DNA from: Sulfitobacter sp. LCG007
Lineage (GTDB): Bacteria > Pseudomonadota > Alphaproteobacteria > Rhodobacterales > Rhodobacteraceae
Direction of reading: 5' to 3'
DNA: 64,000 bases
Assembly (NCBI RefSeq): GCF_040801785.1
Contig: NZ_CP161805.1
Span: 1,116,001-1,180,000, forward strand
Below are positions 47,308-57,850 of the stretch, piece by piece. How positions within the stretch are numbered: the first letter of the stretch is position 1; each line of letters begins with the position of its first letter. Both the position numbers and the translations under genes were made by a program. The notes beneath the pieces are model-generated. The model was given only the letters and a program-made list of their open reading frames with translations. It made no database searches and was not told the DNA's origin.

Positions 47308-49887
47308 GTGACTGCCTATGCTGCAGCCAACCAACCCGGTGCTGCAGTGCAAAACGACCCCGACACAACGCTTGTGACCGCGACCGCGCCGATCGCCAAC
47401 GCGACGCATGGCGGGCGCGCCAAATGTCTGCAGCGGCTGGTCCGTCTGGACCTGCCGATCCCGCGCACCGTCGCGCTTTCCTTCGACGCCGTGCATCGCA
47501 TCGCAGATGGGCGGATGCCCGATATCGACCGTATCGTCTCGCAATTTCCGGAAGGTGCACTTCTCTGTGTGCGCCCTTCGTCGGAGGACCCTGATTGGGG
47601 CGGCCCGGGCGCGATCCTCAACATCGGGATGAACGATGCCCGGCTCGAGGAACTCTCCGGCAAGCTCGGAGACGAGGCCGCTCAGGCGCTTTACAGCCGT
47701 TTCGTGCAATCCTACGCGATCCATGTCGCGCGGCTGGATCCGGACCTTTTCGACGACATCGACGGGCAGGGCGTGGGCGAGTACCTGCGCGCCTACGAGG
47801 CAGAGCTCGAGGAACCCTTCCCGATGGACGCGGGCGAGCAGCTTTCGGGCGTTCTCAAGAGCATGGCGCGCGCCTGGAGCGGCACGTCCGCGCGGCTTCT
47901 GCGCCAGGCCAAGGGGGCGCCCGCCGACGCGGGGCTGGGCCTCGTGGTGCAGGAAATGGTGTTCGGCCTCGGAACGGGCGAATGCGGGTCCGGCGTGCTT
48001 CAGCTTGTCGACAGCGAAACCGGACTGCCGCAGATCAAGGGGCGTTACCTGAGCCAGAGCCAGGGACGCGACGCGCTGCAGGGCGATACCGAGGCGCTGT
48101 ATCTCACCCGCGACCCGCGCGGCCCGTCGCTGGAGGATCTGGCGCCCGAAGCCTTCGCGGCGCTCAAGGAGCATGCGGCGCTGATGCGGATCCGCCTGCG
48201 CGAAGAGATGCAGGCCGAATTCGTCATCGAAAGCGGCCGGCTCTTCATCCTCGACGGGATGCGGGTGGCGCGCTCGAGCAGGGCGGCGGTGCGCATCGCC
48301 GTGGATCTTGCCGAGGACGGCATCATCACCCGTCAGGAGGCGCTGATGCGGGTGCCGCCGCGCACGCTGACCGAGCTGCTGCACCGGCAGATCGACCCGT
48401 CGGCGCGGCGCGACGTCATCGGGCGGGGCATGGCGGCGAGCCCCGGCGCGGCGACGGGCAGGATCGTCTTTTCCGCAGCAGCAGCACAAGCGAGTGCTGC
48501 GCGAAACGAACCCTGCATCCTCGTGCGGCGCGAGACCAGCCCCGAGGATATCCGTGGGATGCATGCCGCCCAAGGCGTTCTGACCGAGCGGGGCGGCATG
48601 ACCAGCCACGCCGCGGTCATCGGGCGCGGGATCGGGCTCCCTTGTGTCGTCGGGGCCTCGGAGATGACATTCAACGTCGCCAAGCGCCTGCTGATCTCGC
48701 CGGACGGGCGCAGCTTCGGCGAGGGCGACACGATCACCCTCGACGGTGCGAAGGGCGAAGTGCTGGCCGGGGCGCCCGCGCTGCGCGAGGCCGCGCTGGA
48801 TGCGACCTTCCAGAAGCTGATGGACTGGGCCGATGCGTCGCGCGACATCGGGATCCGCGCCAATGCGGACACGCCCGCCGACGCCCAGACGGCACGGAAC
48901 TTCAACGCGCAGGGCATCGGTCTTTGCCGGACCGAGCACATGTTCTTCGAACCCGGCCGCCTTACGGTGATGCGCGAGATGATCTTCGCGGAAAGCTCCG
49001 AAGACCGCCGGGCGGTGCTGGAACGGCTGCTGCCGATGCAGCGGGCGGATTTCACGCAGCTCTTCACCATCATGCAGGGCCAACCCGTCTGCATCCGCCT
49101 GTTCGATCCGCCGCTGCACGAATTCCTCCCCGCCGACCGGGCAGGTCAGCGCGAACTGGCCGAAGCGCTGGGTTTGCCGCTTTCGGACGTGACCCGACGG
49201 ATCGAGGCCCTCAGCGAATACAATCCCATGCTCGGGATGCGCGGGGTGCGGCTGGGCGTCACGGTGCCCGAGATCTACGAGATGCAGGCGCGCGCGATCT
49301 TCGAGGCGACCCTTGACGCAAGCCTCGCGGGCGAGCCGGTCGTGCCCGAGATCATGATTCCGCTCGTCTCCGCGCGGCGCGAGGTCGAACTGGTGCGCAC
49401 CTCTATCGACGCAGTCGCCGCGTCTGTGCGCAACCAGCGCGGCAGGAATTTCACCTATCGCCTGGGGGTGATGGTCGAAACGCCCCGCGCGGCGCTCCGG
49501 GCAGGCGAGATTTCCCAGCACTGCGCGTTCCTGAGCTTCGGAACGAACGACCTCACGCAGATGACCTACGGTCTGTCGCGCGACGATGCGGGGCGGTTCA
49601 TGTCCGATTACGTGCGGCAGGGGGTCTTCCCCGAGGACCCTTTCCATATGCTCGACATCGACGGTGTGGGCGAGTTGCTGAAGCTTGGGGCCGAACGCGG
49701 GCGCGCGTCACATCCTGGCCTTGTTCTGTCGATATGCGGAGAGCACGGCGGCAACCCCGAATCGATTGCCTTCTGCCGTTCAGCTGGATTCGACTACGTT
49801 TCCTGCTCTCCGTTCCGGGTTCCCGTGGCGCGTCTCGCAGCCGCGCAGCTTGCCATTGCCGAGCAGCTTTCCCTCAAGATCCTGTAG
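47308..49887 (+). CDS. Pyruvate phosphate dikinase-like PEP-binding protein
   Basis: This 859-residue protein has the PPDK/PEP-synthase layout: an N-terminal nucleotide-binding part, the swivelling phosphohistidine domain with GGMTSHAAVIGRG (His434), and a C-terminal PEP/pyruvate barrel with SFGTNDLTQMTYGLSRDD and the acid-base CGEHGG (Cys810). The C-terminal two thirds look fully functional. The first 350 residues are diverged: where PPDK has the MPGMMDT motif this has PDWGGPGAILNIG. It may therefore be a variant dikinase or a regulator. The start is a GTG at 47308; a later in-frame GTG at 47347 is possible. It follows glyS by 46 bases. Confidence 0.8.
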   Translation: MTAYAAANQPGAAVQNDPDTTLVTATAPIANATHGGRAKCLQRLVRLDLPIPRTVALSFDAVHRIADGRMPDIDRIVSQFPEGALLCVRPSSEDPDWGGPGAILNIGMNDARLEELSGKLGDEAAQALYSRFVQSYAIHVARLDPDLFDDIDGQGVGEYLRAYEAELEEPFPMDAGEQLSGVLKSMARAWSGTSARLLRQAKGAPADAGLGLVVQEMVFGLGTGECGSGVLQLVDSETGLPQIKGRYLSQSQGRDALQGDTEALYLTRDPRGPSLEDLAPEAFAALKEHAALMRIRLREEMQAEFVIESGRLFILDGMRVARSSRAAVRIAVDLAEDGIITRQEALMRVPPRTLTELLHRQIDPSARRDVIGRGMAASPGAATGRIVFSAAAAQASAARNEPCILVRRETSPEDIRGMHAAQGVLTERGGMTSHAAVIGRGIGLPCVVGASEMTFNVAKRLLISPDGRSFGEGDTITLDGAKGEVLAGAPALREAALDATFQKLMDWADASRDIGIRANADTPADAQTARNFNAQGIGLCRTEHMFFEPGRLTVMREMIFAESSEDRRAVLERLLPMQRADFTQLFTIMQGQPVCIRLFDPPLHEFLPADRAGQRELAEALGLPLSDVTRRIEALSEYNPMLGMRGVRLGVTVPEIYEMQARAIFEATLDASLAGEPVVPEIMIPLVSARREVELVRTSIDAVAASVRNQRGRNFTYRLGVMVETPRAALRAGEISQHCAFLSFGTNDLTQMTYGLSRDDAGRFMSDYVRQGVFPEDPFHMLDIDGVGELLKLGAERGRASHPGLVLSICGEHGGNPESIAFCRSAGFDYVSCSPFRVPVARLAAAQLAIAEQLSLKIL

Positions 49888-49990
49888 CATTTAGAGCAAG
49901 ATACGGAAGATGTTGGGTTTTCCCGCATCCCGTGTTCGGCGAGAGTACGCTCATTTGCCCCCACCATACGGCACCGAACTTTACCCGATA

Positions 49991-50005
49991 TTAACAGCTG
50001 GTTAA
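49991..50005. promoter_or_regulatory. CtrA-like box upstream of the cell wall hydrolase
   Basis: TTAACAGCTGGTTAA is an exact TTAA-N7-TTAA, the full CtrA recognition pattern of alphaproteobacteria. It lies 33 bases before the start of the SleB-type gene, in its promoter region. Confidence 0.55.
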
Positions 50006-50038
50006 TCCGGCGCGATTGAATTGGTCCGAGGTGTAGAG

Positions 50039-50689
50039 ATGAACCGGGGGTGTTTTGCCCGAATTTTTACCTGCGTCATTGCCGGAATCGTTCTTGGAAC
50101 AGGGGCCGCTGCGGCCAATCAGATCGGAGATCTGCTGAAGGAAAGAGGCGCGGGTATCGTCCCGGTGTCGCTCGAGTCCGATGGCGCGCTGCTGCGTGCA
50201 CCCGAGGCGAAGCCCGAACCCGAACCCGTGAAGGTCACCTTCTCGCGCGAATGGCTCGACGCACAACCCGAACCCGAAGGCGGCCCGGAGATGCGCTGCC
50301 TTGCCGAGGCGCTCTACTTCGAGGCGCGCGGCGAGTCCGTGAAGGGACAGTTCGCGGTCGCCGAGGTGATCATGAACCGGGTGAAGTCCGAACGCTATCC
50401 CGGCTCGGTCTGCGGCGTGATCACCCAGGGGACGGGCAAGAAGTACCAATGCCAGTTCACCTATACCTGCGACGGTCTCAAGGAGACCATCCGCGAACCC
50501 CGCGCCTTCGAAAGGGCGACCAAGATCGCACGGCTGGTGTTGGACGGCGCCCTGCCGCGGCTTACCGGCGGGGCAACCCACTACCATACCCGCAAGGTCA
50601 ATCCGCGCTGGAGCCGGGTCTTCACGAAGACCGCCGCCATCGGCGACCATATCTTCTACCGGGCGGGTATCCGCACCGCATCGAACTGA
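50039..50689 (+). CDS. Cell wall hydrolase, SleB family
   Basis: This 216-residue exported protein has a signal segment (CFARIFTCVIAGIVLGTGAAAA), a short linker of Glu-Pro repeats, and a C-terminal SleB/Hydrolase_2 domain. The domain includes CLAEALYFEARGES with the catalytic Glu, FAVAEVIMNRVKSERYP, YQCQFTYTCDG and GATHYHTRKVNPRWS. These enzymes cut peptidoglycan glycan strands and in non-spore-formers act in cell division, envelope turnover or phage/GTA release. The ATG at 50039 is preceded by GAGGTGTAGAG. An exact TTAA-N7-TTAA box upstream suggests CtrA control. Confidence 0.9.
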   Translation: MNRGCFARIFTCVIAGIVLGTGAAAANQIGDLLKERGAGIVPVSLESDGALLRAPEAKPEPEPVKVTFSREWLDAQPEPEGGPEMRCLAEALYFEARGESVKGQFAVAEVIMNRVKSERYPGSVCGVITQGTGKKYQCQFTYTCDGLKETIREPRAFERATKIARLVLDGALPRLTGGATHYHTRKVNPRWSRVFTKTAAIGDHIFYRAGIRTASN

Positions 50690-50794
50690 CGCAATCCGGG
50701 CATGGCCCGGCGCTGGAGAGGCTGCTAGGATTCGCCAGCGGCTCATGAGGCCGGAATGCCGCCGCGGGACTGCGGGGCCAGCGAAAGTGCGATC

Positions 50795-51718
50795 ATGAGT
50801 TCCGAGATACGTCTTGCCTTCGCGCATCCCGTCGAGAGGTCGGAAGCGACGGCCGGGACCCGACCGCTCGACCGGATCTCGGTGCGCGATCATACGGTCG
50901 AGGTCGAGATCGGCGCGTTTCAGGCCGAACGCGGCGTGACCCAGCGCGTGCGCTTCAACATCGCGGTCGAGGTCGAGCCCCCGGCCGCCCCCATGGATGA
51001 CGACGTCGACCGGATCCTGTCCTACGACAAGATCACCGATGCGATCTCGCTCGAGCTCTCGGCCGAACGGCTGAACCTGCTCGAGACCCTTGCCGAGCGG
51101 CTGGCCGAACGCATCCTTCTCGAACCGCAGGCCGTACGCGTCTTCGTTCGGATCGAAAAACTCGATCGCGGGCCGGGGGCGTTGGGGGTGGAGATCGTGC
51201 GCGAGCGTGGCCAGGCGGGGGGCATGGCGACCGACGACGAGCGCGCCCCGCACCCGGCGTTGGTCTATCTCGGCAATGCGGCCCTGACATCGCCCCATCT
51301 GACGCGATGGATCGACCAGCTTGGCGCGGCTCAACGCCCGGTGATCTTCTGCGTCGGCGCGCCCGAGGCGGCAGCGCCGCGAAGCGGTCATCCGATGGCG
51401 CAGCGGCGGATCGATCTGCTGGCCATCGAACAGAACGCCTGGGTTCTTGCGGGACGGGATGCGCGCTGTGTCGTGGTCTCGACCCGGACCGAACTGGATT
51501 GGGCGATGAGGAACGGTCGCATGAGCGTCTGGGCGCCGTCGAAGATCGTGCTCGACGGGCCCGACGGCGCCTCGGCCCAGCCGGGCGATCCGGTTGCGCT
51601 GGCAGCCTGGTTTGCGGCGGGGGTCGGCGCGCAGGAGATGCTGGTCATCGGCGCTCCGCTTCCCGAGGCGGCTCCGGTGGCGATGCGCGCGGTAGCGGTC
51701 GAGTCGGAAGATCTGTGA
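50795..51718 (+). CDS. folB: Dihydroneopterin aldolase with C-terminal extension
   Basis: FolB cleaves 7,8-dihydroneopterin to 6-hydroxymethyl-dihydropterin and glycolaldehyde in folate synthesis. Residues about 30-150 are the FolB core (DRISVRDHTVEVEIGAFQAE with the catalytic region, RILSYDKITDAI, NLLETLAERLAERIL and the VRVFVRIEKLD strand). The remaining about 150 residues are an extra domain (from ALVYLGNAALTSPHLTRWI to LVIGAPLPEAAPV) not found in ordinary 120-residue FolB; its order of strands faintly recalls an amino-acid-kinase fold. The gene ends one base before the folP start. Confidence 0.85.
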   Translation: MSSEIRLAFAHPVERSEATAGTRPLDRISVRDHTVEVEIGAFQAERGVTQRVRFNIAVEVEPPAAPMDDDVDRILSYDKITDAISLELSAERLNLLETLAERLAERILLEPQAVRVFVRIEKLDRGPGALGVEIVRERGQAGGMATDDERAPHPALVYLGNAALTSPHLTRWIDQLGAAQRPVIFCVGAPEAAAPRSGHPMAQRRIDLLAIEQNAWVLAGRDARCVVVSTRTELDWAMRNGRMSVWAPSKIVLDGPDGASAQPGDPVALAAWFAAGVGAQEMLVIGAPLPEAAPVAMRAVAVESEDL

Positions 51719-51719
51719 G

Positions 51720-52733
51720 ATGACCGACTATTTCCGACCCATTGTCCAGTCAGGCCCCGCGCGGCCCGAAGGCGCGCTGAGGCTCGCCGGCGGGCCCTGC
51801 TGGTTCGACACCGTCGAGCATCTGCGCCGGGGCGGGCGCCCGCGGGTGCTGGCGGCCCGCGAGCTTCCGGAGGCGTGGCGCCACGCACTCACCAGCCCGA
51901 GGGCACCGGTCGCGGGGCTGAGCCTCGAGCGGCCCCGGATCATGGGCATCCTGAACGTGACGCCGGACAGCTTTTCGGACGGTGGCGCGCATGTCGCCCT
52001 TCCCGACGCTCTGGCGGGCGCGGCCGGCATGGCGGCGGCCGACATCATCGACATCGGAGGGGAATCCACCCGGCCCGGTGCCGAAACCGTCGCCGCAGGC
52101 CACGAGATCGCGCGCACCGTTCCCGTGATCGAGGCGCTGAAGGACGCTGACCGCGCGCGGCTGATCTCGATCGACACGCGCAAGGCCGCGGTGGCGGAGG
52201 CCGCGCTGGCGGCGGGGGCGGATATCGTCAACGATGTCGCGGGCTTCACCTTTGATGGCGGGCTCGCGCTGCTCTGCGCGCAAACGGGGGTGCCGGTCTG
52301 CGTCATGCATGCGCAGGGTGATCCCCAGACCATGCAGCGCGCTCCGCGCTATGACGACGTGCTTCTCGATGTCTACGACTGGCTTGCCGGCCGGATCGAA
52401 TGGCTGGCGGCGCAGGGCATCGCGCGCGACAGGATCATCGCCGATCCCGGCATCGGTTTCGGCAAGACGCTCGAGCACAATCTCGCGCTGCTGGCCCGGC
52501 TCGGCCTTTTCCATGGCCTTGGCGTGCCGATCCTTCTGGGGGCATCGCGCAAGCGCTTCATCGGGACCATCGGCGCAGAGCAGGATCCGCGTCGACGGAT
52601 GCCCGGTTCGGTCGCGGTCGCTCTGGCGGCGCTGCAACATGGGACACAAATAGTGCGCGTGCATGACGTCGCGGAGACGGCGCAGGCCGTTGCGCTCTGG
52701 CGCGCGAGCGTGGCAGGAGAGGTAGATGGCTAA
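51720..52733 (+). CDS. folP: Dihydropteroate synthase
   Basis: FolP (337 residues) condenses 6-hydroxymethyl-dihydropterin pyrophosphate with p-aminobenzoate; it is the sulfonamide target. All DHPS motifs are present: [52 protein letters not shown] and [13 protein letters not shown]. An extra N-terminal stretch of about 70 residues precedes the barrel, as in other Rhodobacterales. It is two bases after folB and overlaps glmM by eight bases, so the three genes are one operon. Confidence 0.96.
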   Translation: MTDYFRPIVQSGPARPEGALRLAGGPCWFDTVEHLRRGGRPRVLAARELPEAWRHALTSPRAPVAGLSLERPRIMGILNVTPDSFSDGGAHVALPDALAGAAGMAAADIIDIGGESTRPGAETVAAGHEIARTVPVIEALKDADRARLISIDTRKAAVAEAALAAGADIVNDVAGFTFDGGLALLCAQTGVPVCVMHAQGDPQTMQRAPRYDDVLLDVYDWLAGRIEWLAAQGIARDRIIADPGIGFGKTLEHNLALLARLGLFHGLGVPILLGASRKRFIGTIGAEQDPRRRMPGSVAVALAALQHGTQIVRVHDVAETAQAVALWRASVAGEVDG

Positions 52734-54072
52734 GCTTTTCGGAACAGACGGCGTCCGCGGGACCGCCAATATCCATCCCATGACGGCGGAGATGGCGCTG
52801 CGCATCGGCGCTGCGGTCGGGCGCTACTTCCGCCCCGAGACATCCGGCGTGCACCGCGTGGTGATCGGCAAGGACACGCGCCTGTCGGGGTACATGTTCG
52901 AGAACGCGATGACAGCGGGGCTGACCTCGACAGGCATGAACGTCCTTCTGCTGGGCCCGGTGCCCACGCCGGCCGTCGGGCTGCTGACCCGCTCGATGCG
53001 CGCCGACCTCGGGGTGATGATTTCGGCCAGTCACAATCCGGCGGACGACAACGGGATCAAGTTCTTCGGCCCCGACGGCTACAAGCTGTCGGATCAGGTC
53101 GAGGCCGAGATCGAGGCATTGATCGATGGGGGCGTCGAGGCCTCCGAGGCGCAGGCCATCGGGCGCGCCAAGCGCATCGACGACGGGCGCTTCCGCTATA
53201 TCGAGCGGCTGAAATCCAGTTTCCCGCGCCAGCTCAGGCTCGACGGGCTCAAGGTCGTCGTCGACTGCGCGAACGGCGCGGCCTACCGCGTCGCCCCCGA
53301 AGCGCTGTGGGAGCTTGGCGCGACCGTGATCCCGGTGGGCGTCAGCCCGAACGGGCGCAACATCAACGAAGGCTGCGGCTCCACGCATCCCCGGCTCGCC
53401 GCCGAGACGGTCGTGGCGCATGGCGCGGACGTCGGCATCAGTCTCGACGGTGACGCGGACCGGGTCATCCTGATCGACGAAAAGGGGCAGGTGGGGGATG
53501 GCGACCAGCTGATGGCGCTTCTGGCTGCCCGATGGGCGGGCGAGGGCCGGCTCAGCAACGACGCGCTGGTGGCGACGGTGATGTCCAACCTGGGGCTCGA
53601 GCGGTTCCTGCAGGCGCGGGGGCTGCGGCTCGAGCGCACGGCCGTGGGCGACCGCTACGTGGTCGAGCGCATGCGCGAGGGCGGATACAACCTCGGAGGC
53701 GAGCAGTCGGGTCATGTGGTGATGACCGACCACGCGACAACCGGCGACGGGCTTATGGCCGCGCTTCAGTTCCTGGGCGAGATGATCCAGTCGGGACGAC
53801 CCGCCTCCGAACTGCTTCACAGCTTCGAGCCGGTGCCGCAGCTGCTCAGGAACGTGCGCTACGGCGCGGGGCAGGCGCCGCTCGAGTCCGACCACGTCAA
53901 AAGGGCGATCGCCGCCGCCGAGGCCGATCTGGCCGGGCAGGGGCGGCTGCTGATCCGCAAGTCGGGCACCGAACCGCTGGTGCGGGTGATGGCCGAGCAC
54001 GAGGATGCCGCGCTGATGGAGCGCGCCGTCGAGCGGGTCATAGAAGCGGTCGCCGACGCGGTTTCCGCCTGA
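52726..54072 (+). CDS. glmM: Phosphoglucosamine mutase
   Basis: GlmM (448 residues) converts glucosamine-6-phosphate to glucosamine-1-phosphate for peptidoglycan and LPS precursors. The phosphoserine loop [17 protein letters not shown] places Ser102 exactly as in E. coli GlmM; the metal loop is [13 protein letters not shown], the sugar loop GGEQSGHV, and the phosphate site [14 protein letters not shown]. It overlaps folP by eight bases and ends 16 bases before the convergent EamA gene. Confidence 0.97.
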   Translation: MAKLFGTDGVRGTANIHPMTAEMALRIGAAVGRYFRPETSGVHRVVIGKDTRLSGYMFENAMTAGLTSTGMNVLLLGPVPTPAVGLLTRSMRADLGVMISASHNPADDNGIKFFGPDGYKLSDQVEAEIEALIDGGVEASEAQAIGRAKRIDDGRFRYIERLKSSFPRQLRLDGLKVVVDCANGAAYRVAPEALWELGATVIPVGVSPNGRNINEGCGSTHPRLAAETVVAHGADVGISLDGDADRVILIDEKGQVGDGDQLMALLAARWAGEGRLSNDALVATVMSNLGLERFLQARGLRLERTAVGDRYVVERMREGGYNLGGEQSGHVVMTDHATTGDGLMAALQFLGEMIQSGRPASELLHSFEPVPQLLRNVRYGAGQAPLESDHVKRAIAAAEADLAGQGRLLIRKSGTEPLVRVMAEHEDAALMERAVERVIEAVADAVSA

Positions 54073-54088
54073 GCGGCCGGTCCGGACC

Positions 54089-55045
54089 CTACTGAACGGG
54101 AGGCTGCGGGGTCTGATCGCTTTCGCTTGGCTGACGGCGCAGAAGCCTCGCGAAGGCGCCGTACTGGCTGAGCCCGACGCCGGCGAGTATGAGCGCCATC
54201 GCGAGCAGCAGCGAAGGTGGCAGCGGCTCGCCCAGGACCACCGCGCCAAGCATGACCGACCAGACGGGCACCTGGTAGTTCGTCAGGGACATGAAGACCG
54301 GCCCGGCGCTGCGCACCACCAGAACCCGCAGCAGGTTTGCTGCCGCCGTCGGGACAAGCCCGAGAAAGCAGATCGCCGCCAGCGTCTGACCGTCGGGCAG
54401 GGGCGGCGGACCTTCGACCGCCAGGGCGACGGGTATCACGACCGCCGAGCCGATGATGACGAGGATCGTGGCCAGGCCGATGGGATCGACGGGCGGCAGC
54501 CGGCGCATCAGTATCGAACTCAGCGCATAGCAAGTCGCCGCCCCGAGGCAGGCCGCGCGTCCCGCCAGTTCCCGGTCGGCGCCGGTCGAATCGAATGCCT
54601 GCCCGCCGATGAGGATGCAGACCCCCACGAAGCCGACGACGAAACCCGCGATCTTGCGCCAGCTCAGCCGTTCTCCGGGAACGAAGAAATGTGCGAGAGG
54701 CAGGACGATCAGCGCCACGGCTGCCATCGAGACGCCGGCGAAGCCCGAGGTCACGTACTGCTGACCCCAGCTCAGAAGCATGAACGGGATCGCGGAACTC
54801 AGCATTCCGACGGCAACGAGGGCGGCGATATCCTCGCCCGAGGGCCGTGCATGGAAAAGCCGGAAGCCGAGCGCGCTCCAGACCGCGAGCATCAGGAGCG
54901 CCGCAAAGCCGATACGGCCCGAGGCCAACCAGAACGGGCTGATCCCGCGAAGCGCGATCTCCATCATCAGGAAGGTGCCGCCCCAGGTCAGTCCGAGCGC
55001 GACGATCATGAGCCAGCTCGCCGGTGTGATGCGTGGTTCGCTCAT
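54089..55045 (-). CDS. EamA/DMT family exporter
   Basis: This 318-residue membrane protein has ten helices in two EamA halves (WLMIVALGLTWGGTFLMMEIAL at the start, VMLGAVVLGEPLPPSLLLAMALILAGVGLSQYG at the end, shown in part). Such proteins usually export amino acids or nucleotide-sugar-like metabolites; the substrate is unknown. GGAG at six bases favours the ATG at 55045 over that at 55057. It is convergent with glmM and divergent from the small membrane gene at 55124. Confidence 0.88.
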   Translation of the reverse strand: MSEPRITPASWLMIVALGLTWGGTFLMMEIALRGISPFWLASGRIGFAALLMLAVWSALGFRLFHARPSGEDIAALVAVGMLSSAIPFMLLSWGQQYVTSGFAGVSMAAVALIVLPLAHFFVPGERLSWRKIAGFVVGFVGVCILIGGQAFDSTGADRELAGRAACLGAATCYALSSILMRRLPPVDPIGLATILVIIGSAVVIPVALAVEGPPPLPDGQTLAAICFLGLVPTAAANLLRVLVVRSAGPVFMSLTNYQVPVWSVMLGAVVLGEPLPPSLLLAMALILAGVGLSQYGAFARLLRRQPSESDQTPQPPVQ

Positions 55046-55123
55046 CCCGCGCTCCATCCGGCGGTCGCCGGAACTTCGAGGCGCGTCACGGCGTTTCCAA
55101 TCGTAGCAAAAAGGATAATGGTC

Positions 55124-55255
55124 ATGGATCTTGCGTCATTCTGCATTGCCCTCTCCTTTGGCGCGATACTTGGGGGGATCGCAATGGCAAACATCGGACG
55201 GATGCAGCGCGAAGCGGTGGCCGCTGCACGCAAGGCAGCGATCCTCAGGAGCTGA
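55124..55255 (+). CDS. 43-residue single-helix membrane protein
   Basis: This short frame encodes MDLASFCIALSFGAILGGIA and a basic, helical C-terminal half (ANIGRMQREAVAAARKAAIL). AAGGA lies eight to nine bases upstream of the ATG at 55124. The hydrophobic-then-amphipathic pattern and the good ribosome site favour a real small membrane protein; no family is recognised. Confidence 0.45.
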   Translation: MDLASFCIALSFGAILGGIAMANIGRMQREAVAAARKAAILRS

Positions 55256-55591
55256 ACAACGACCGGATGGCCCGTATAGACTGTCTGCCTGAGCTCTTCA
55301 GTACCCGCCTCGGGGCGCATTTCAGAGCATCGCGATGACGGTATGTTTCCGGATCCAAAGGATAACGCGCTCAAGGATCTAAGGCCATCGCAGTAATACC
55401 TATGGATTGCCCGGATGAGGACGCAAACCGCGTCCCGCATCCATTTTAATGCCGCTTTCGGATGGCAGAAAACCTGCAGTTACAAAGGACGAGCCGGTTG
55501 TTGCGTATTGCCCGTCGCTAGAGTCACGCGGGTTTGTCCGGCATGTGCGTACCGGACCTGCGGAATGTTGAAGAGTAACGCGTTGTGTATG
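55256..55591. other. Noncoding gap of about 340 bases
   Basis: Between the small membrane gene and the ilvC terminator I see no plausible protein gene; the open frames here have poor composition and no ribosome site. The lower GC content of this stretch would allow a small RNA or a decayed gene, but I see no defined structure. Confidence 0.5.
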
Positions 55592-55615
55592 ATGGCCCGG
55601 CGAAAGCCGGGCCAT
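55592..55615 (-). terminator. Terminator of ilvC (possibly bidirectional)
   Basis: A perfect 10-bp stem ATGGCCCGGC/GCCGGGCCAT with a 4-base loop lies 16 bases past the ilvC stop. The T-rich side (TTCCTTT) is on the plus strand, so it may end transcripts from either side. Confidence 0.7.
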
Positions 55616-55630
55616 TTCCTTTCGACCGGA

Positions 55631-57241
<1,611 letters not shown>

Positions 57242-57245
<4 letters not shown>

Positions 57246-57727
57246 TCGCGCTAGACGACATCGACCACGCCATCCTGCGCGAACTGGTGCGTGACGCGAG
57301 CCAGAACGCCGGGGCACTGGGACGACGGCTGGGGCTGTCGCAGCCGGCGACATGGCGGCGCATCCGTCGTCTCGAGACGGAAGGTATCCTGAAGGGCCGG
57401 CGGCTGCGGCTCGATCACGCGGCGCTCGGCTATGGTGTGACGGTATTCCTTGGCGTCAAACTGGTGACGAAGGGCAGGGTCAATCTTGAGGATTTCGAAA
57501 GGGCGGTCAGCGCCATTCCCGAGGTCCAGACCGTCGAACATGTTCTGGGGCTTTACGACTATCGCCTGCGGGTCGTCGCGCGCGACATTCCGGACTTCGA
57601 GCGGATCCTGCGCCGCCGCATCATGACGCTGCCGGGTGCCGGAGCGCTCGAGGCGAACGTGCTGCTAAGCGAGGAGCGCCGCGCAGGGCCGATCGGGCAG
57701 GGACCGGGACTGTCCGGGGGCCGGTAA
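57242..57727 (+). CDS. Lrp/AsnC family transcriptional regulator (second of pair)
   Basis: This 161-residue regulator has the same two-domain layout as the preceding one: HTH in LGRRLGLSQPATWRRIRRLETEGIL and ligand domain in VEHVLGLYDYRLRVVARDIPDFERILRRRIMTLPG in pieces. The start is a GTG overlapping the first gene's stop by four bases. The two paralogues may form a heteromer. A class V aminotransferase follows on the same strand 123 bases later. Confidence 0.9.
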
Positions 57728-57850
57728 CGGCTCCGGTAGGTTCCGGTGGGCTGCGGCAAATGAACCGCGCCGGGCCGGCGGTTCAAACCCGGGCTTTGCC
57801 TCGCGCGCGCCAGCGGGTAGGACTGCAGCACAGGGAGAAGGAGATCGGAC

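Noticed and set aside
47158-49647. A frame of more than 800 codons antisense to the PPDK-like gene
   Set aside because: Antisense shadow; the plus-strand frame has the phosphohistidine and PEP motifs.
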